Assembly: GCF_001591165.1 (NCBI RefSeq)
Contig: NZ_BCUG01000018.1
Span: 52,811-116,810, forward strand
Reading direction: 5' to 3'
Length of the DNA stretch: 64,000 nucleotides
Source: Thauera butanivorans NBRC 103042
GTDB lineage: Bacteria; Pseudomonadota; Gammaproteobacteria; Burkholderiales; Rhodocyclaceae
Shown: positions 16,310-25,122 of the stretch, piece after piece
Numbering within the stretch: position 1 is the first letter of the stretch
How the letters are laid out: every line of letters starts with the position of its first letter
Notes under the pieces: model-generated
What the model saw: the letters and a program-made list of their open reading frames with translations, nothing else
Databases searched by the model: none
Told to the model about the DNA's origin: nothing
Position numbers and translations under genes: made by a program

Positions 16310-18010
16310 ATGGAACACATCTGGCAACAAAACTACGATCCCGCCGGGAACGTATGGATTTCGGCGCTGGTTGCGCTGATACCGATCATCTTCTTCTTTC
16401 TGGCACTGACGAAGCTGCGACTGAAGGGCTACGTGGCCGGCACCATCACCGTGGTGCTGGCGCTGGCCGTGGCGCTGATCTTCTACCGGATGCCGGTCTC
16501 GGCGGCGCTGGCCTCGGCGGTATACGGCTTCTTCTACGGCCTGTGGCCGATCGCGTGGATCATCGTTGCCGCGGTGTTCCTGTACAAGGTCTCGATCGCG
16601 ACCGGACAGTTCGACATCGTCCGCTCGTCGATCCTGTCGGTCACCCCTGACCAGCGCCTGCAGATGATCCTGGTCGGTTTCTGCTTCGGCGCCTTCCTGG
16701 AAGGCGCGGCCGGTTTCGGCGCGCCGGTGGCGATCACCGCCGCGCTGCTGGTCGGCCTGGGCTTCAAGCCGCTGTACGCCGCCGGCCTGTGCCTGATCGG
16801 CAACACCGCGCCGGTGGCCTTCGGCGCGATGGGCATTCCGATCATCGTCGCCGGCCAGGTGTCGGGCGTGGATGCGTTCGCGATCGGCCAGATGGCCGGC
16901 CGCCAGTTGCCGTTCATGACCATCATCGTGCTGTTCTGGCTGATGGCCATCATGGACGGCTGGCGCGGCATCAAGGAAACTTGGCCTGCCGTGCTGGTCG
17001 GCGGCGGCTCGTTCGCGATCGTGCAGTTCCTGACCGCCAACTACATCGGCCCCGAACTGCCGGACATCACCTCGGCGATCGTGTCGCTGGTGGCGCTGAC
17101 CGCCTTCCTCAAGGTGTGGCAACCCAAGCGCATCTTCCGCTTCGAGCTCGAGGACGGCACGCCGCCCCCGAGCGCGGCAGGCGCTGCAGCCGGGCTGGAC
17201 AAGCCGCCGGTGGACTTGACCGTCGGCACGGTGCTCAAGGCATGGTCACCGTTCATCATCCTGACCGCGATGGTGACGCTGTGGAGCCTGAAGCCCTTCA
17301 AGGCCTTGTTCGCCGCCAATGGTGCGCTGTCCGACTGGGTCATCAACATCCCGGTGCCGCTGCTGCACAACCTGGTCGAGAAGATGCCGCCGGTGGTCGC
17401 TGCGGCCGCGCCGTATGGCGCGGTGTACTCGTTCAACTGGTTCTCCGCGACCGGTACCGCGATCATGATCGGCGCGCTGCTGACCATCGTCTTCCTGCGC
17501 CTCAAGCCGGCCAAGGCGATCGAGACTTTCGCCGATACGCTGAAGAGCCTGGCGTGGCCGATCTACTCCATCGGCATGGTGCTGGCGTTCGCCTTCATCG
17601 CCAACTACTCCGGCCTGTCCGCCACGCTGGCGCTGGCGCTGGCGCACACCGGCGATGCCTTCGTGTTCTTCTCGCCCTTCCTGGGCTGGATCGGCGTCTT
17701 CCTGACCGGCTCCGACACCTCCGCCAACGCCCTGTTCGGCGCGCTGCAGGCCACCACGGCGCAGCAGCTGGGCCTGCCCGAAGTGCTGACGGTGGCGGCC
17801 AACACCACGGGCGGCGTGACCGGTAAGATGATCTCGCCGCAATCCATCGCAATCGCGTGCGCGGCAGTGGGCCTGGCCGGCAAGGAGTCCGACCTGTTCC
17901 GCTTCACGGTGAAGCACAGTCTGATCTTCGCCGCCATCATCGGCGCGATGACGACGCTGCAGGCTTACGTTTTCCCGTGGATGATCCCGGTCGTCCATGC
18001 GGCACACTGA
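16310..18010 (+). CDS. lldP: L-lactate permease
   Basis: A 566-residue inner-membrane lactate:proton symporter of the LctP family. It is hydrophobic throughout with about a dozen membrane segments. Family stretches include [26 protein letters not shown] and [17 protein letters not shown] near the C terminus. A GAAGG element precedes the ATG. It is the first gene of an lldP-lldR-lldD operon and is preceded by two LldR operators and a -10 box, so lactate induction is expected. Confidence 0.95.
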   Translation: MEHIWQQNYDPAGNVWISALVALIPIIFFFLALTKLRLKGYVAGTITVVLALAVALIFYRMPVSAALASAVYGFFYGLWPIAWIIVAAVFLYKVSIATGQFDIVRSSILSVTPDQRLQMILVGFCFGAFLEGAAGFGAPVAITAALLVGLGFKPLYAAGLCLIGNTAPVAFGAMGIPIIVAGQVSGVDAFAIGQMAGRQLPFMTIIVLFWLMAIMDGWRGIKETWPAVLVGGGSFAIVQFLTANYIGPELPDITSAIVSLVALTAFLKVWQPKRIFRFELEDGTPPPSAAGAAAGLDKPPVDLTVGTVLKAWSPFIILTAMVTLWSLKPFKALFAANGALSDWVINIPVPLLHNLVEKMPPVVAAAAPYGAVYSFNWFSATGTAIMIGALLTIVFLRLKPAKAIETFADTLKSLAWPIYSIGMVLAFAFIANYSGLSATLALALAHTGDAFVFFSPFLGWIGVFLTGSDTSANALFGALQATTAQQLGLPEVLTVAANTTGGVTGKMISPQSIAIACAAVGLAGKESDLFRFTVKHSLIFAAIIGAMTTLQAYVFPWMIPVVHAAH

Positions 18011-18029
18011 GTAGGATAGGAGGCACGCA

Positions 18030-18815
18030 ATGCGCCTGGCTGATCAGATCGCCGAGCAACTGCATACCCTCGTCCGGCAAGGCAAATGGCAGCCGGGCGA
18101 GCGCTTGCCGGCCGAAAGGCTGCTCGCCGAGCAACTGGGGGTGTCCCGGCCTTCCCTGCGGGAAGCCATCCAGAAGCTGGTCAGCCAGGGCGTGCTCCAC
18201 AGCCGGCGGGGCGCGGGCACCTACGTTCAGGAGCGCAACCGGGGTTTTCTGCTGTCGGGCACCTTCGAGCCTCTGGCCAACCTGCTCACTGCGGACCCCG
18301 AATACCGCTACGACGTGCTGGAAGCCCGCCATGCGCTCGAAAGCAGCACTGCCTGGCATGCCGCGCTGCGCGCGACGCAGGCCGACAAGGACCGCATCCG
18401 GCGCTGCTACGACGTCATGGTGCGCCACCAGCAGAGCGGCCACGCCGAGCTGTCCGCGCGCGCCGATGCGCAGTTCCACCTCGCCATCGCCGAAGCCTCG
18501 CACAACGTGGTCCTGCTGCGCGTGATGCACAGCCTGTTCGAGCTGGTGTTCTCCAACGTCATGCACAGCCGGCGTACCATGTTCACGCTGAGCTCGCCGG
18601 AAACCATCAACGAACTCACCGACCAGCACCGCACACTGATGCAGGCCATCCTCGACGGAGATGCGCCGCAGGCGCGCGCACTGATCGAAAACCACCTCGA
18701 TTTCGTGCGCGACACCGTTCGCCGCTTCGACGACGACGACGCCAGGCGCGCCCGCTACGGCCGCCTGCCCGAGGAAGCGCGCGTGCCCACCTTGATTCCC
18801 GATGAACCGGGCTGA
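18030..18815 (+). CDS. lldR: GntR/FadR-family regulator of lactate genes
   Basis: A 261-residue transcription factor with an N-terminal winged helix ([45 protein letters not shown]) and an all-helical FadR-type (FCD) ligand domain carrying conserved His residues ([19 protein letters not shown]). LldR represses or activates the lld genes depending on L-lactate. AGGAGG stands 6 bases before the ATG, and the gene follows lldP by 19 bases. Its predicted operators lie upstream of lldP. Confidence 0.92.
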   Translation: MRLADQIAEQLHTLVRQGKWQPGERLPAERLLAEQLGVSRPSLREAIQKLVSQGVLHSRRGAGTYVQERNRGFLLSGTFEPLANLLTADPEYRYDVLEARHALESSTAWHAALRATQADKDRIRRCYDVMVRHQQSGHAELSARADAQFHLAIAEASHNVVLLRVMHSLFELVFSNVMHSRRTMFTLSSPETINELTDQHRTLMQAILDGDAPQARALIENHLDFVRDTVRRFDDDDARRARYGRLPEEARVPTLIPDEPG

Positions 18816-18856
18816 CGCTTCGCCAGCCCGCTCCAGATACCCAGGAAGACAAATCC

Positions 18857-19996
18857 ATGATCATTTCCTCTGCCAGTGACTACCGGGCTGCCGCGCAAAA
18901 GCGCCTGCCGCCCTTCCTGTTCCACTACATCGATGGCGGCGCCTACGCCGAAAAGACCCTGCGCCGCAACGTCGACGACCTCGCCGAAGTCGCGCTGCGC
19001 CAGCGCGTGCTCAAGGACATGAGCCAGCTCGACACCAGCATCGAACTGTTCGGCGAAAAGCTCTCCATCCCGGTGGCGCTGGCGCCGGTCGGCCTCACCG
19101 GCATGTATGCGCGCCGCGGCGAAGTGCAGGCCGCGGTGGCGGCCGACAAGAAGGGCATCCCCTTCACGATGTCCACCGTGTCGGTGTGTCCGATCGAGGA
19201 AGTCGCGCCCAAGCTCAGCCGCCCGATGTGGTTCCAGCTCTACGTGCTCAAGGACCGCGGCTTCATGCAGAACGCGCTCGAGCGCGCCCAGGCCGCCGGC
19301 TGCTCGACGCTGGTGTTCACCGTCGATATGCCGGTGCCCGGCGCCCGCTACCGCGACGCCCACTCCGGCATGAGCGGCCCCAACGCCGCCCTGCGCCGCT
19401 ACATCCAGGCCGCGCTGCACCCGCACTGGGCCATCGACGTCGGCCTCAAGGGCAAGCCGCACACGCTGGGCAACATCTCCACCTACATGGGCAAGGACAT
19501 CAACCTGGAAGACTACATGGGCTATCTGGGGGCCAACTTCGACCCCTCGATCTCGTGGAAGGACCTGGAATGGATCCGTGAGTTCTGGAAAGGGCCGATG
19601 GTGATCAAGGGCATCCTCGACCCCGAAGACGCCAAGGACGCGGTGCGCTTCGGCGCCGACGGCATCATCGTCTCCAACCACGGCGGCCGCCAGCTCGACG
19701 GCGTGCTGTCGTCGGCCCGCGCGATGCCTGCCATCGCCGACGCGGTGAAGGGCCAGATCAAGATCCTGGTCGACTCCGGCATCCGCAATGGCCTGGACGT
19801 GGTGCGCATGCTCGCCCTCGGTGCCGACTGCACCATGATCGGCCGCGCCTTCATCTACGCGCTGGCTGCTCAGGGGCAGGCGGGCGTGACCAACCTGCTC
19901 GATCTGCTGGAAAAGGAAATGCGTGTGGCGATGACGCTGACCAGCGTCAAGAACGTTGCCGAAATCACCGGGGATTTGCTGGTGCAGGGAGGCTGA
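18857..19996 (+). CDS. lldD: FMN-dependent L-lactate dehydrogenase
   Basis: A 379-residue member of the alpha-hydroxy-acid oxidase family that oxidises L-lactate to pyruvate and feeds electrons to the quinone pool at the inner membrane. Seen are the N-terminal FHYIDGGAY, the FMN-binding [18 protein letters not shown], the catalytic His-Gly-Gly-Arg in [13 protein letters not shown], the phosphate-binding [22 protein letters not shown] and GRAFIYAL. Third gene of the lactate operon, 41 bases after lldR; a small GC hairpin lies in that gap (about 18807-18829). Confidence 0.96.
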   Translation: MIISSASDYRAAAQKRLPPFLFHYIDGGAYAEKTLRRNVDDLAEVALRQRVLKDMSQLDTSIELFGEKLSIPVALAPVGLTGMYARRGEVQAAVAADKKGIPFTMSTVSVCPIEEVAPKLSRPMWFQLYVLKDRGFMQNALERAQAAGCSTLVFTVDMPVPGARYRDAHSGMSGPNAALRRYIQAALHPHWAIDVGLKGKPHTLGNISTYMGKDINLEDYMGYLGANFDPSISWKDLEWIREFWKGPMVIKGILDPEDAKDAVRFGADGIIVSNHGGRQLDGVLSSARAMPAIADAVKGQIKILVDSGIRNGLDVVRMLALGADCTMIGRAFIYALAAQGQAGVTNLLDLLEKEMRVAMTLTSVKNVAEITGDLLVQGG

Positions 19997-20036
19997 AAGC
20001 GGCGCCGGGTTCGGCGCGGATTTGAGGTTTCGGCGA

Positions 20037-20080
20037 ACGGCCGGTACTGCTCAGAGAGGGTAGTGCCGGCCGTTTGTTTG
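20037..20080 (+). terminator. Rho-independent terminator of the lld operon
   Basis: ACGGCCGGTACTGC pairs with the imperfect complement TAGTGCCGGCCGT around an A/G-rich loop and is followed by TTGTTTG. The stem of about 13 pairs with one mismatch ends the lactate operon. Confidence 0.75.
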
Positions 20081-20240
20081 TGGCGTACGTTACGTGTGTT
20101 GTGTGTGGCGATGTTGTTTTCTGCAATTTCCATCGTCGAGCACTCGAACTGCCGGATGGCATATGCATGATGGAGTGCGATCTGGCCGGTGTTAGACTCC
20201 ATGCGTTAACCACGGGGTCTGATTCAGTCCTGGTAATCAC

Positions 20241-20528
20241 ATGAACAAGACACAAGCAGACGCCGCCGCCCGTGCGGTGCTGGAGCCGGGCATCCGCGCC
20301 CAGCAGGAAGCCCGCCGCAAACGCCACGAGCAGGAGTTCATCGAGGCAAGGCGGCGCCAGGTCAGCCGGTTTGCCTTTGCCGGTTTTGGCATTGGCGCGG
20401 CGCTTGCCTGTTTCCACTTCAGGGACGAATATCCTCTGGTCGTTGGTAGTGCGCTGATGGGCAGCCTTGCCGGCACCGTTCTCGGCTGGATCGTGGCCTG
20501 GTGGCGTGGCAGGTCGCGTGCGGGCTGA
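20241..20528 (+). CDS. Small membrane hypothetical protein
   Basis: A 95-residue protein with a charged, Arg/Glu-rich N-terminal helix (residues 8-40) and two hydrophobic segments (FAFAGFGIGAALACF and VVGSALMGSLAGTVLGWIVAWW) before a basic tail. This is the build of a small inner-membrane protein with a cytoplasmic helix. No family is recognised. It lies between the lactate operon terminator and acuR, in the same direction. Confidence 0.6.
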   Translation: MNKTQADAAARAVLEPGIRAQQEARRKRHEQEFIEARRRQVSRFAFAGFGIGAALACFHFRDEYPLVVGSALMGSLAGTVLGWIVAWWRGRSRAG

Positions 20529-20550
20529 CGGTCTTTCTGCTTGATTTTAC

Positions 20551-20565
20551 GAGACGATCGGTTTA
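20551..20565. promoter_or_regulatory. Candidate AcuR operator upstream of acuR
   Basis: GAGACGATCGGTTTA lies 11 bases before the acuR ATG. It matches the half-sites of the clearer site before acuI (GAC...GGT.TA). A TetR-family protein would autoregulate from here. Confidence 0.4.
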
Positions 20566-20575
20566 ATGTCGCTGC

Positions 20576-21214
20576 ATGGACGTCGAACAACAAGCCCCTC
20601 GTCGCCGCGGCAGGCCGCCCAGGCAGCGTGAGAACCTGATCGAGACACGCGAGCTGTTGCTGCGCGCGGGTCTGGAAGTGCTCACCGAGAAGGGCTTTTC
20701 CGCCACCGGCATCGAGGAAGTCCTCGGCCGCGTCGGCGTGCCGAAAGGCTCCTTCTATCACTACTTCAGCAGCAAGGAGGCTTTCGGTCTCGACCTGATC
20801 GAGCGCTACGGAGTGTTTTTCGCCCGCAAGCTGGATCGCCATCTCGGCAATTCGTCGCTTGCGCCGCTGGACCGCCTGCGTTCTTTCGTGGCCGATGCGA
20901 CGGATGGCATGGTTCGGTACGAATTCCGCCGCGGCTGCCTGATCGGCAATCTCGGCCAGGAGATGGGTGCGCTGCCGGAGAGTTTCCGCGACCGGCTCAA
21001 GGAGACCTTCGAGGATTGGCAGGTGCGTCTGGCGGCCTGCCTCCGCGAAGCGCAGAAGGCCGGGGAAATCGCCCCGGATGCCGACACCGAACAGCTTGCC
21101 GCCGTGTTCTGGATCGGCTGGGAGGGCGCGGTGCTGCGTGCCAAGCTCGAGCGCAGCGCGAAGCCGCTCGAGGTGTTTGCAGGGTTTTTCTTTGTCGGCC
21201 TGGCAGCAGGCTGA
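20576..21214 (+). CDS. acuR: TetR-family regulator, AcuR-like
   Basis: A 212-residue repressor with an N-terminal HTH (LLLRAGLEVLTEKGFSATGIEEVLGRVGVPKGSFYHYFSSKEAF) and a C-terminal ligand domain containing RRGCLIGNLGQEMGALPESFR, a sequence typical of AcuR and relatives. In Rhodobacter AcuR controls acuI and responds to acrylate. Here acuI follows after 47 bases with a TetR-type palindrome between them, which supports the same role. Confidence 0.82.
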   Translation: MDVEQQAPRRRGRPPRQRENLIETRELLLRAGLEVLTEKGFSATGIEEVLGRVGVPKGSFYHYFSSKEAFGLDLIERYGVFFARKLDRHLGNSSLAPLDRLRSFVADATDGMVRYEFRRGCLIGNLGQEMGALPESFRDRLKETFEDWQVRLAACLREAQKAGEIAPDADTEQLAAVFWIGWEGAVLRAKLERSAKPLEVFAGFFFVGLAAG

Positions 21215-21230
21215 TTTTTTTGATCGTAAC

Positions 21231-21245
21231 TAGACGGTCGGTCTA
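21231..21245. promoter_or_regulatory. Candidate AcuR operator upstream of acuI
   Basis: TAGACGGTCGGTCTA has perfect TAGAC/GTCTA arms around a five-base centre. It lies 16 bases before the acuI ATG and resembles the partial site before acuR. Confidence 0.55.
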
Positions 21246-21261
21246 AATGAAGGAGGGTGAG

Positions 21262-22245
21262 ATGTTCAAGGGCATTCTGATCGAGAAGGACGAAGCGGGT
21301 TACCGCGCCGGGGTAAAGGACATCGACGAAGCGCAACTGCCCGAGGGCAACGTCACGGTCCGCGTCAGCCACTCGACGATCAACTACAAGGACGGCCTGG
21401 CGATCACCGGCAAGGGGCCGGTGGTGCGGAAGTTCCCGATGGTGCCGGGCATCGACCTGGCGGGCGTGGTCGAGGAAAGCTCGCATCCGGAATACAAGGC
21501 CGGCGATGCGGTGCTGCTCAACGGCTGGGGCGTCGGCGAAACGCACTGGGGCGGCTTGGCGCAGAAGGCGCGGCTGAACGGCGACTGGCTGGTGCCGCTG
21601 CCCGCGGCATTCTCGCCGCAGCAGGCGATGGCGATCGGCACCGCGGGCTATACCGCGATGCTGTGCGTGCTGGCCCTGGAACGGCACGGCGTGAAGCCGG
21701 CGGACGGCGAGATCCTCGTCACCGGCGCGGCGGGCGGAGTGGGCAGCGTCGCCGTCGCGGTGCTGGCGAAACTGGGCTATACGGTGGTGGCAATGACCGG
21801 CCGGCCCAAGGATGCCGATTACCTGAAGGCGCTCGGCGCGAAGGAAGTGGTGGACCGCGCCGACTTCTCGTCCCCCGGCAAGCCGCTGGGCAGGGAGCGC
21901 TGGGCAGGCGCGGTCGATGTCGCCGGCAGCCACGTGCTCGCCAACGTCTGCGCGACGACGAAATACCGCGGCGTGGTGACGGCCTGCGGCCTGGCGGCGG
22001 GCATGGATCTGCCGGCGAGCGTCGCGCCCTTCATCCTGCGCGGCGTCACCCTGGCGGGCGTCGACAGCGTGATGTGCCCGCGCGCCGACCGCCTGGTGGC
22101 GTGGCAGCGCCTGGGCAGCGACCTGGACGTCGCCAAGCTCGGCCGGATCAGCCGTGAAGTCGGCCTTGCTGAAGCGATCCCGCTGGCCGAAAGCATTCTG
22201 AAGGGCGAAGTGCGCGGCCGCGTCGTCGTGGACGTCAATCGATAA
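21262..22245 (+). CDS. acuI: Acrylyl-CoA reductase (NADPH), AcuI/YhdH family
   Basis: A 327-residue zinc-free medium-chain reductase that converts toxic acryloyl-CoA to propionyl-CoA with NADPH. Seen are the GroES-like N-terminal domain ([32 protein letters not shown]) and the Rossmann domain ([45 protein letters not shown]). The start at 21262 has a near-ideal AGGAGGGTGA; the earlier ATG at 21247 is part of this ribosome site region. Linked to an AcuR-type regulator, it probably handles acryloyl-CoA from acrylate or related C3 compounds. Confidence 0.92.
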   Translation: MFKGILIEKDEAGYRAGVKDIDEAQLPEGNVTVRVSHSTINYKDGLAITGKGPVVRKFPMVPGIDLAGVVEESSHPEYKAGDAVLLNGWGVGETHWGGLAQKARLNGDWLVPLPAAFSPQQAMAIGTAGYTAMLCVLALERHGVKPADGEILVTGAAGGVGSVAVAVLAKLGYTVVAMTGRPKDADYLKALGAKEVVDRADFSSPGKPLGRERWAGAVDVAGSHVLANVCATTKYRGVVTACGLAAGMDLPASVAPFILRGVTLAGVDSVMCPRADRLVAWQRLGSDLDVAKLGRISREVGLAEAIPLAESILKGEVRGRVVVDVNR

Positions 22246-22292
22246 AAACCTGCAGATCCCGAAATCTGCTTCATCACTCGAAGGAGAAGTAC

Positions 22293-22871
22293 ATGACTCA
22301 AGCACAACAGGCCGCAGTGAGCCGTTTCCCGGTCCCCGCACTCGAGGACATGCCCGAGGACATCCGCGAGCGGATCGTCGCCGTCCAGGAAAAAGCCGGC
22401 TTCGTTCCCAACGTGTTCCTGACCCTGGCCCACCGTCCGGACGAGTTCCGCGCCTTCTTCGCCTACCACGACGCCTTGATGGAAAAGCCCGGCAACCTGA
22501 GCAAGGCCGAGCGGGAGATGATCGTGGTGGCGACCAGCGCGGTGAACCAGTGCCAGTACTGCGTGATCGCGCACGGCGCCATCCTGCGCGTCCGCGCCAA
22601 GAATCCGCTGATCGCCGACCAGGTCGCCACCAACTACCGCAAGGCCGACATCACCGAACGCCAGAAGGCGATGCTCGATTTCGGCATGAAGGTGTCGCAG
22701 GCGGCCCATCTGGTTGGCGATGCTGATTTCGAGGCGCTGAAGGCGCACGGCTTCACTGATGATGACATTTGGGACATCGCCGGTATCTCGGCCTTCTTCG
22801 GCATGTCCAACCGCATTGCCAACGTGACGAGCATGCGGCCCAATGCGGAGTTCTATTCGATGGGCCGCTGA
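22293..22871 (+). CDS. AhpD-like peroxidase-related protein (carboxymuconolactone-decarboxylase fold)
   Basis: A 192-residue all-helical protein with the AhpD-type redox motif CQYCVIAHG in KAEREMIVVATSAVNQCQYCVIAHG, including the upstream Glu and downstream His expected for the proton relay. Such proteins reduce peroxides with lipoyl or thioredoxin partners, but many members have unknown substrates. AAGGAGAAG precedes the ATG. It follows acuI by 47 bases in the same direction and may be in its operon. Confidence 0.85.
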   Translation: MTQAQQAAVSRFPVPALEDMPEDIRERIVAVQEKAGFVPNVFLTLAHRPDEFRAFFAYHDALMEKPGNLSKAEREMIVVATSAVNQCQYCVIAHGAILRVRAKNPLIADQVATNYRKADITERQKAMLDFGMKVSQAAHLVGDADFEALKAHGFTDDDIWDIAGISAFFGMSNRIANVTSMRPNAEFYSMGR

Positions 22872-22940
22872 GTTTCCGGCAGCGGTTCGTTCAAACCCGG
22901 CCGGCCTCGAAAACATGCAGGCCGCGCCGGCAGGTGCGCG

Positions 22941-23867
22941 ATGAATGGCATTCCGATGAGCCACATACTCGTTTCGCTTTGGCCGCTCTTCGTCCTGATC
23001 GTGGCCGGCCATGCCATGCAGCGCTCCGGTTTCCCCGGGGCCGGGTTCTGGCCGGGTGCGGAGCGTTTCAACTATTTCGTGCTGTTTCCGGCGCTGCTCT
23101 TCAGCAGCCTCAGCGCCGCGCCGCTGAACAACCCGGCGCTGCCGCGCCTGCTCGCTGCCCTGGTGATCGTGCTGGGCGTGGTCACGGCCGGCCTGCTCGC
23201 AGCGCGCCGGATCAAGGGGTGGCCGGCAGCCCGCTTCGGTGTTCTGCTGCAGGGCCTGCTGCGTTTCAATACCTATCTCGGCCTTGCTGCCGTCAGCGGC
23301 CTGTATGGCAAGGAAGGCATGGTTTTCGCCGCGGTGATTCTCGCGGTGCTGGTGCCGGCCGTGAACGTGCTGTCGGTGCTGGCGCTGTCGGCCGACAGGA
23401 ACAGGAGCGTCATGGCGCTGATCGTGCCGGTGGCAAAAAATCCGCTGATCCTGGCCTGCCTGGCGGGCGCACTCTTCAATCTTGCTGGGTTCGAGTTGAA
23501 ATGGGGTGCGGACAAGCTGCTGAGCTTGCTGGCGAATACCAGCCTGCCGCTGGGTTTGCTGAGTGTGGGCGCTGCGCTGAAGCTCGATGAACTGAGAGGG
23601 CAGGGCGGCACGCTGGTCGGGAACAGCTTGATGCGCTTGATTCTGGTGCCGATGCTCGCGTTCCTGAGCGCCCGGATTCTGGCCCTGCCCACGATCGAAA
23701 CTGCCGTCCTCGTGCTGTTCTTCGCCCTGCCGACCGCCCCGACGGCTTACGTTCTCACGCGGCAACTGGGGGGCGATGGGCATCTGATGGCCGGCATCAT
23801 CACTTTTCAGACCTTGCTGTCCGCAATCAGCCTTCCGCTGGTGATGGCGGCGCTTGCGCAAATTTAG
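22941..23867 (+). CDS. AEC-family (auxin efflux carrier-type) transporter
   Basis: A 308-residue inner-membrane transporter of the AEC/bile-acid-transporter type with about ten hydrophobic segments. Visible family traits are the N-terminal VSLWPLFVLIVAGHAMQR, RFNYFVLFPALLFSSLS, and a C-terminal half with LPLGLLSVGAALKL and FFALPTAPTAYVLTRQLGGD. The solute is unknown. Start choice is uncertain: MSHILVSL at 22956 is also possible and neither ATG has a clear ribosome site. Short pieces of its first and last codons recur at 26047-26096 as a relic copy. Confidence 0.82.
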   Translation: MNGIPMSHILVSLWPLFVLIVAGHAMQRSGFPGAGFWPGAERFNYFVLFPALLFSSLSAAPLNNPALPRLLAALVIVLGVVTAGLLAARRIKGWPAARFGVLLQGLLRFNTYLGLAAVSGLYGKEGMVFAAVILAVLVPAVNVLSVLALSADRNRSVMALIVPVAKNPLILACLAGALFNLAGFELKWGADKLLSLLANTSLPLGLLSVGAALKLDELRGQGGTLVGNSLMRLILVPMLAFLSARILALPTIETAVLVLFFALPTAPTAYVLTRQLGGDGHLMAGIITFQTLLSAISLPLVMAALAQI

Positions 23868-23877
23868 GGGAAATGAA

Positions 23878-24336
23878 ATGGAGCTTGCATTCCAGGATTT
23901 CTACGCCGAGAAATTCAGCCATTGCCATGGCTGCGGCAGGAACAACCCGGCAGGACACCACCTGAAGAGTCATTGGGATGGTGACGAAACAATTGCCAGG
24001 TTTCTGCCGAAGCCCGAATACAGCGGCGGCGTGCCGAATCACGTCTATGGCGGCCTGATTGCCTCCCTGCTGGATTGCCACGGCGCGGCGTCGGCGTCGG
24101 CGTTTGCCCATCGAGCCCAGAACCGTGAGATGGGGTCGGAAGGCGAGCCCATCCGCTACGTCACCGCATCCCTGAAGGTCGACTTCCGCCGGCCCACGCC
24201 GATGGGCATCGAGCTCGTCATCAAGGGGACGCTGCGCAGCATGGAAGGCCGAAAAGTGTGGGTGGATCTGACGCTGTCGGCAGATGGCGAGGTGTGCGCA
24301 ACGGGGGAAATGCTGGCGGTCCGGTACCAGCAATGA
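23878..24336 (+). CDS. PaaI-like hotdog-fold thioesterase (intact copy)
   Basis: A 152-residue hotdog domain. The N-terminal part has a CHGCGRNNPAGHHLKS motif typical of the YiiD/PaaI-like thioesterase group, then GGVPNHVYGGLIASLLDCHGA, where the central helix carries the Asp, and strands SLKVDFRRPTPMG and MEGRKVWVDLTLSADGEV. The start at 23878 follows AGGGGAAATGAA. It lies 10 bases after the AEC transporter stop. A second copy missing 45 residues is present at 26132-26455. Confidence 0.85.
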   Translation: MELAFQDFYAEKFSHCHGCGRNNPAGHHLKSHWDGDETIARFLPKPEYSGGVPNHVYGGLIASLLDCHGAASASAFAHRAQNREMGSEGEPIRYVTASLKVDFRRPTPMGIELVIKGTLRSMEGRKVWVDLTLSADGEVCATGEMLAVRYQQ

Positions 24337-24438
24337 AATGTGTTTGTGAGCAACCTGGCTGTCTCGCCGGTGCGAACCCAAGCACAACCGCTGCCTGGCG
24401 ATGCAGGGGGAGTTTCAAGGTTTATCCAGGGGCACGGC

Positions 24439-24466
24439 TTGATTATATGTATTAAATGCATACAAT
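24439..24466 (+). promoter_or_regulatory. Promoter and palindrome of the BrnT/BrnA module
   Basis: TTGATT and TACAAT are spaced by 16 bases, with the -10 six bases before the brnT ATG. Between them TGTAT and ATACA form an inverted repeat (24448-24464), the likely autoregulatory site for the BrnA antitoxin. The segment is AT-rich. Confidence 0.5.
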
Positions 24467-24472
24467 AAATCC

Positions 24473-24742
24473 ATGAAGATCACCTTCGATCCGACCAAGA
24501 ATCGAACCAACATCAGGAAGCACCGCGTCGACCTCGCCGATGTCGAAGCCGTCTTCCATGACCCTGCGGCCCTGACATGAGAAGACCGGGACCATCACGA
24601 AGAGCGGTTCGTCACGCTCGGCATGGACGGTTTCGGCAGGTTGGTGGTGGTGGCCTACACTTACCGGGGCGAGGACGAAATCAGGGTATTTTCAGCCCGC
24701 CAGGCAGAACCGCACGAACGACGCGCCTACGAAGAGGGATAG
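24473..24742 (+). pseudogene. brnT: BrnT-family toxin gene with an in-frame stop
   Basis: The frame from ATG 24473 to TAG 24742 encodes a full-length BrnT ribonuclease toxin (about 89 codons: KITFDPTKNRTNIRKHRVDL at the start; RFVTLGMDGFGRLVVVAYTY and RVFSARQAEPHERRAYEEG at the end). Codon 36 is TGA (24578-24580), between AALT and EDRDHHEERF. No frameshift is present; one base change explains the break. The 35-residue product would lack most of the fold. The antitoxin gene 3 bases downstream is intact. Confidence 0.85.
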
Positions 24743-24745
24743 ACA

Positions 24746-24994
24746 ATGAAAGCGAGTTACGACTTCACCGCCGCTAAGCGTGGCCCGGTGCTTAAACCCA
24801 CAGGCAAGACCCGTATCACCATTTTCCTCGACGACGATGTGCTGGCCGCATTCCGCGAGCGCGCCGCAGCAGAAGGCAAAGGCTACCAGACACTGATCAA
24901 CGAAGCCCTGCGCAGCGCTGCCGCCCCAGAGTCGGCGCCGGTAACGGTTGAAGCACTGCGCCGGGTGCTGCGCGAAGAACTTCAGGTGGCTTGA
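24746..24994 (+). CDS. brnA: BrnA-family antitoxin
   Basis: An 82-residue antitoxin with an N-terminal toxin-binding segment and a ribbon-helix-helix domain (TRITIFLDDDVLAAFRERAAAEGKGYQTLINEALRSA). BrnA neutralises BrnT and represses the operon. Here the toxin gene carries a nonsense codon, so BrnA may act only as a repressor or as protection against related toxins. It starts 3 bases after the brnT stop. Confidence 0.88.
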   Translation: MKASYDFTAAKRGPVLKPTGKTRITIFLDDDVLAAFRERAAAEGKGYQTLINEALRSAAAPESAPVTVEALRRVLREELQVA

Positions 24995-25122
24995 AGGAAA
25001 AGGCCAGGCTCAATTCTTCCTCCAATCAGCACGTGGCATGCAGCAGGTAAGCAGTCTTCTGCAGCAACCGTCAAATCGAGCTAGTTCTATTTGTGGAGTC
25101 TGGAGCGGTGGAGGAGGGAGTT

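Noticed and set aside
24578..24580. Selenocysteine or read-through at the brnT TGA
   Set aside because: BrnT has no Sec position and no SECIS-like hairpin is apparent right after the codon; a plain nonsense change is simpler.
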